A stretch of 7,599 bases of DNA from positions 373 through 7,971 of the forward strand of contig NYVP01000024.1 in NCBI GenBank assembly GCA_002684575.1, read 5' to 3'. Positions 6,399-7,599 of the stretch are shown in pieces. The position numbers and the translations under genes are program-made. The stretch comes from Verrucomicrobiales bacterium (GTDB lineage Bacteria; Verrucomicrobiota; Verrucomicrobiia; Verrucomicrobiales; DEV007). Each line of letters opens with the position of its first letter. The stretch's first letter is position 1. The notes beneath the pieces are model-generated. The model searched no databases. It saw nothing but the letters and a program-made list of their open reading frames with translations, and was not told the DNA's origin.

Positions 6399-7394
6399 CA
6401 CACAGCATGGACAATCAGAGACCCAATGATTGGGCTCTATTTCAAATAGATTAATATCTTTCTCCTTACTCTTCTCATATAAAGGAGCCCCAATCCTATG
6501 ACCAAAGGCGCATCCTTCTGGAGGATTTATAGGAGACGGCACTTCTCCCTCCAAAGGCTGTCTATCATGTCTCTTGTTGGGATCATTAACTGGTATGGCA
6601 TTAATCAAAGCCTTGGTATAGGAATGCCTAGGATTGTTGTAAATCGTATCAGCCTCAGCCATTTCAACAATTTTTCCTAAATACATGACTGCGATCCAGT
6701 CACTAACGTGCTTAACAACAGCCAAATCATGGGCGATAAAAAGATAAGCAAGGTGAAGGTCACGTTGCAACTCCATCAACAGGTTTAGAACCTGACTCTG
6801 AACCGATACATCAAGCGCCGATACAGGTTCATCTAAAACAATGAGCTTGGGATTAACCGCTAACGCACGTGCAATACCAATCCTCTGTCTCTGACCACCG
6901 GAAAACTCAAAAGAAAATTTATCGGCTGAACTTTTTGGTAACCCTACGCGATCAAGTAACTCGTAAACTCTTTCTCTTCGACTTCCTCTGTCTCCAATTT
7001 TTTGAATCACCATTGGCTCACTTATGAGTTGAGCTACAGACATTCTTGCGTCTAGAGATTCGGCAGGATCTTGGAACACCATTTGAAAGTCTTTACGGTA
7101 AGGCCTTAAACTTCCCTGCCCCATATTGGTAATATTTTTATTATCAAATATTATCTTTCCAGAAGTTGGTTTATAAAGCCTCACGATAGATTTACCCAGC
7201 GTGGATTTACCACAACCTGATTCTCCTACTAAGCCAAGAGTCGAACCCTCAGCAATCTTAAAACTGACTCCATCAACAGCATGTACACTTCCTATCTTGC
7301 GCCCAAAAATACCACCTCTAACAGGGAAATGCATTTTAAGATCTTTGATCTCCAGTAAATTAGAAGTATTGGATTCTTGAGTCATTTTATTCAT
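6390..7394 (-). CDS. oppF: Peptide ABC transporter ATP-binding protein, OppF/DppF-like
   Basis: One of the two cytosolic ATPases that drive an oligopeptide/dipeptide (or similar nickel or glycoside) importer at the inner membrane. The 334-residue protein shows all ABC motifs: Walker A GESGCGKST (57-65), Q-loop VFQDP (106-110), signature FSGGQ (164-168), Walker B LIVLDEP (184-190), D-loop SALD (192-195) and H-loop His222 in FIAHD. The C-terminal oligopeptide-transporter extension follows (NPPEGCAFGHRIG, ~290-302). It keeps the first cysteine of the usual GCxFxxRCP motif but has Arg-Ile instead of Arg-Cys, and ends with a CPCC cluster (328-331). The start MNKMTQES at 7394 is preferred over ATG 7385 because AAGG lies 5 nt upstream of it and it overlaps the oppD stop by 8 nt; the 7430 start would overlap too far. 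The substrate is unknown, since no binding protein or permease is in view. Opp versus Dpp cannot be separated. Confidence 0.93.
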   Translation of the reverse strand: MNKMTQESNTSNLLEIKDLKMHFPVRGGIFGRKIGSVHAVDGVSFKIAEGSTLGLVGESGCGKSTLGKSIVRLYKPTSGKIIFDNKNITNMGQGSLRPYRKDFQMVFQDPAESLDARMSVAQLISEPMVIQKIGDRGSRRERVYELLDRVGLPKSSADKFSFEFSGGQRQRIGIARALAVNPKLIVLDEPVSALDVSVQSQVLNLLMELQRDLHLAYLFIAHDLAVVKHVSDWIAVMYLGKIVEMAEADTIYNNPRHSYTKALINAIPVNDPNKRHDRQPLEGEVPSPINPPEGCAFGHRIGAPLYEKSKEKDINLFEIEPNHWVSDCPCCVEE

Positions 7395-7599
7395 TAAACC
7401 CTTCGAGACACTGAGAACAATTTTCAACAAAATGCCCTGAGCTAATTTCCGTATAATCTGGCCTCATATCAATATTTTCAGCTTTTCCCATTCGTTGACA
7501 GAATCGGCAACCAATAACGAATTCATGGATGGGAGCAACTTGACCCGAAATCGTTGGAAGCTCAGACTTACGAACACTATCCAATCGAGGCATTGATGC
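7387..7599 (-). CDS. oppD: Peptide ABC transporter ATP-binding protein, OppD/DppD-like, C-terminal part
   Basis: Only the last ~70 residues are in the window; the gene enters from the right edge. The frame opens ...ASMPRLDS, matching the 'LLxSxPRLD' segment that follows the ATPase core in OppD/DppD proteins, then SGQVAPIHEFVIGCRFCQR and SGHFVENC, the oligopeptide-transporter C-terminal region. The usual GCxFxxRCP is changed: cysteines form a C-x2-C pair (GCRFC) near the start and a second C-x2-C pair (NCSQC) near the end. It ends EGFNE, with its TAA inside the start of oppF (ATGAATAA overlap), so the two ATPases are translationally coupled and act as a heterodimer. The ATP-binding motifs lie beyond the window. 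The ATG at 7593 is an internal methionine, not a start. Confidence 0.88.
   Translation of the reverse strand, partial: ASMPRLDSVRKSELPTISGQVAPIHEFVIGCRFCQRMGKAENIDMRPDYTEISSGHFVENCSQCLEGFNE

Noticed and set aside
6498..6680. Plus-strand 60-codon frame within oppF
   Set aside because: Antisense shadow of the conserved ATPase C-terminal half.
1..7599. CRISPR array, insertion sequence, toxin-antitoxin or defence island
   Set aside because: No regular repeats, transposase motifs, terminal inverted repeats or defence-type domains were found on either strand.

Overview
The window reads as an ordinary chromosomal stretch of an AT-rich, Gram-negative bacterium, most probably in the PVC superphylum and within it the Verrucomicrobia (Opitutae-like). 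This placement is an inference from protein style: a 562-residue, six-domain ribosomal protein S1; a phosphoglycerate mutase with an 'IIRDGWG' N-terminus; a Gfo/Idh/MocA dehydrogenase of the type abundant in these phyla; and the remains of a secreted LamG-domain protein whose C-terminal beta-rich module is typical of Verrucomicrobia. No 16S gene is present to settle it.

Layout. Bases 1-1100 (+) hold most of a Gfo/Idh/MocA oxidoreductase. Its N-terminus lies outside the window and its reading frame is broken once, near base 163. It converges on rpsA (1170-2858, -), and the two share a strong bidirectional hairpin terminator at 1117-1147. Upstream of rpsA is a leader that can fold into a compact H-type pseudoknot (2893-2951), then tRNA-Gln(TTG) (3033-3107, -), then gpmI (3183-4715, -). 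So gpmI, tRNA-Gln and rpsA are co-directional, giving a glycolysis-plus-translation housekeeping block. Next on the minus strand is a cytosolic sulfite-oxidase-family molybdoenzyme (4883-5548). Divergent from it is a decayed LamG-domain secreted protein (5677-6381, +), with at least four -1 frame changes and probably an internal deletion. It ends 8 bp from the stop of an oppF-like peptide ABC transporter ATPase (6390-7394, -). That gene overlaps by 8 nt the end of the oppD-like partner ATPase (7387-7599, -), which runs off the window.

The intact genes are metabolically unrelated: translation (S1, tRNA-Gln), central glycolysis (GpmI), a molybdenum redox enzyme and peptide import (OppD/OppF). 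Only oppD-oppF is clearly one operon, with overlapping genes. The four full-length or nearly full-length minus-strand genes look functional. Both plus-strand genes carry frame lesions.

I see no defence system, mobile element, CRISPR array or clearly new gene system here. The items most worth checking are the pseudoknot-like rpsA leader, the question of whether the -1 lesions are biological or sequencing errors, and the altered cysteine pattern in the C-terminal tails of the two transporter ATPases.
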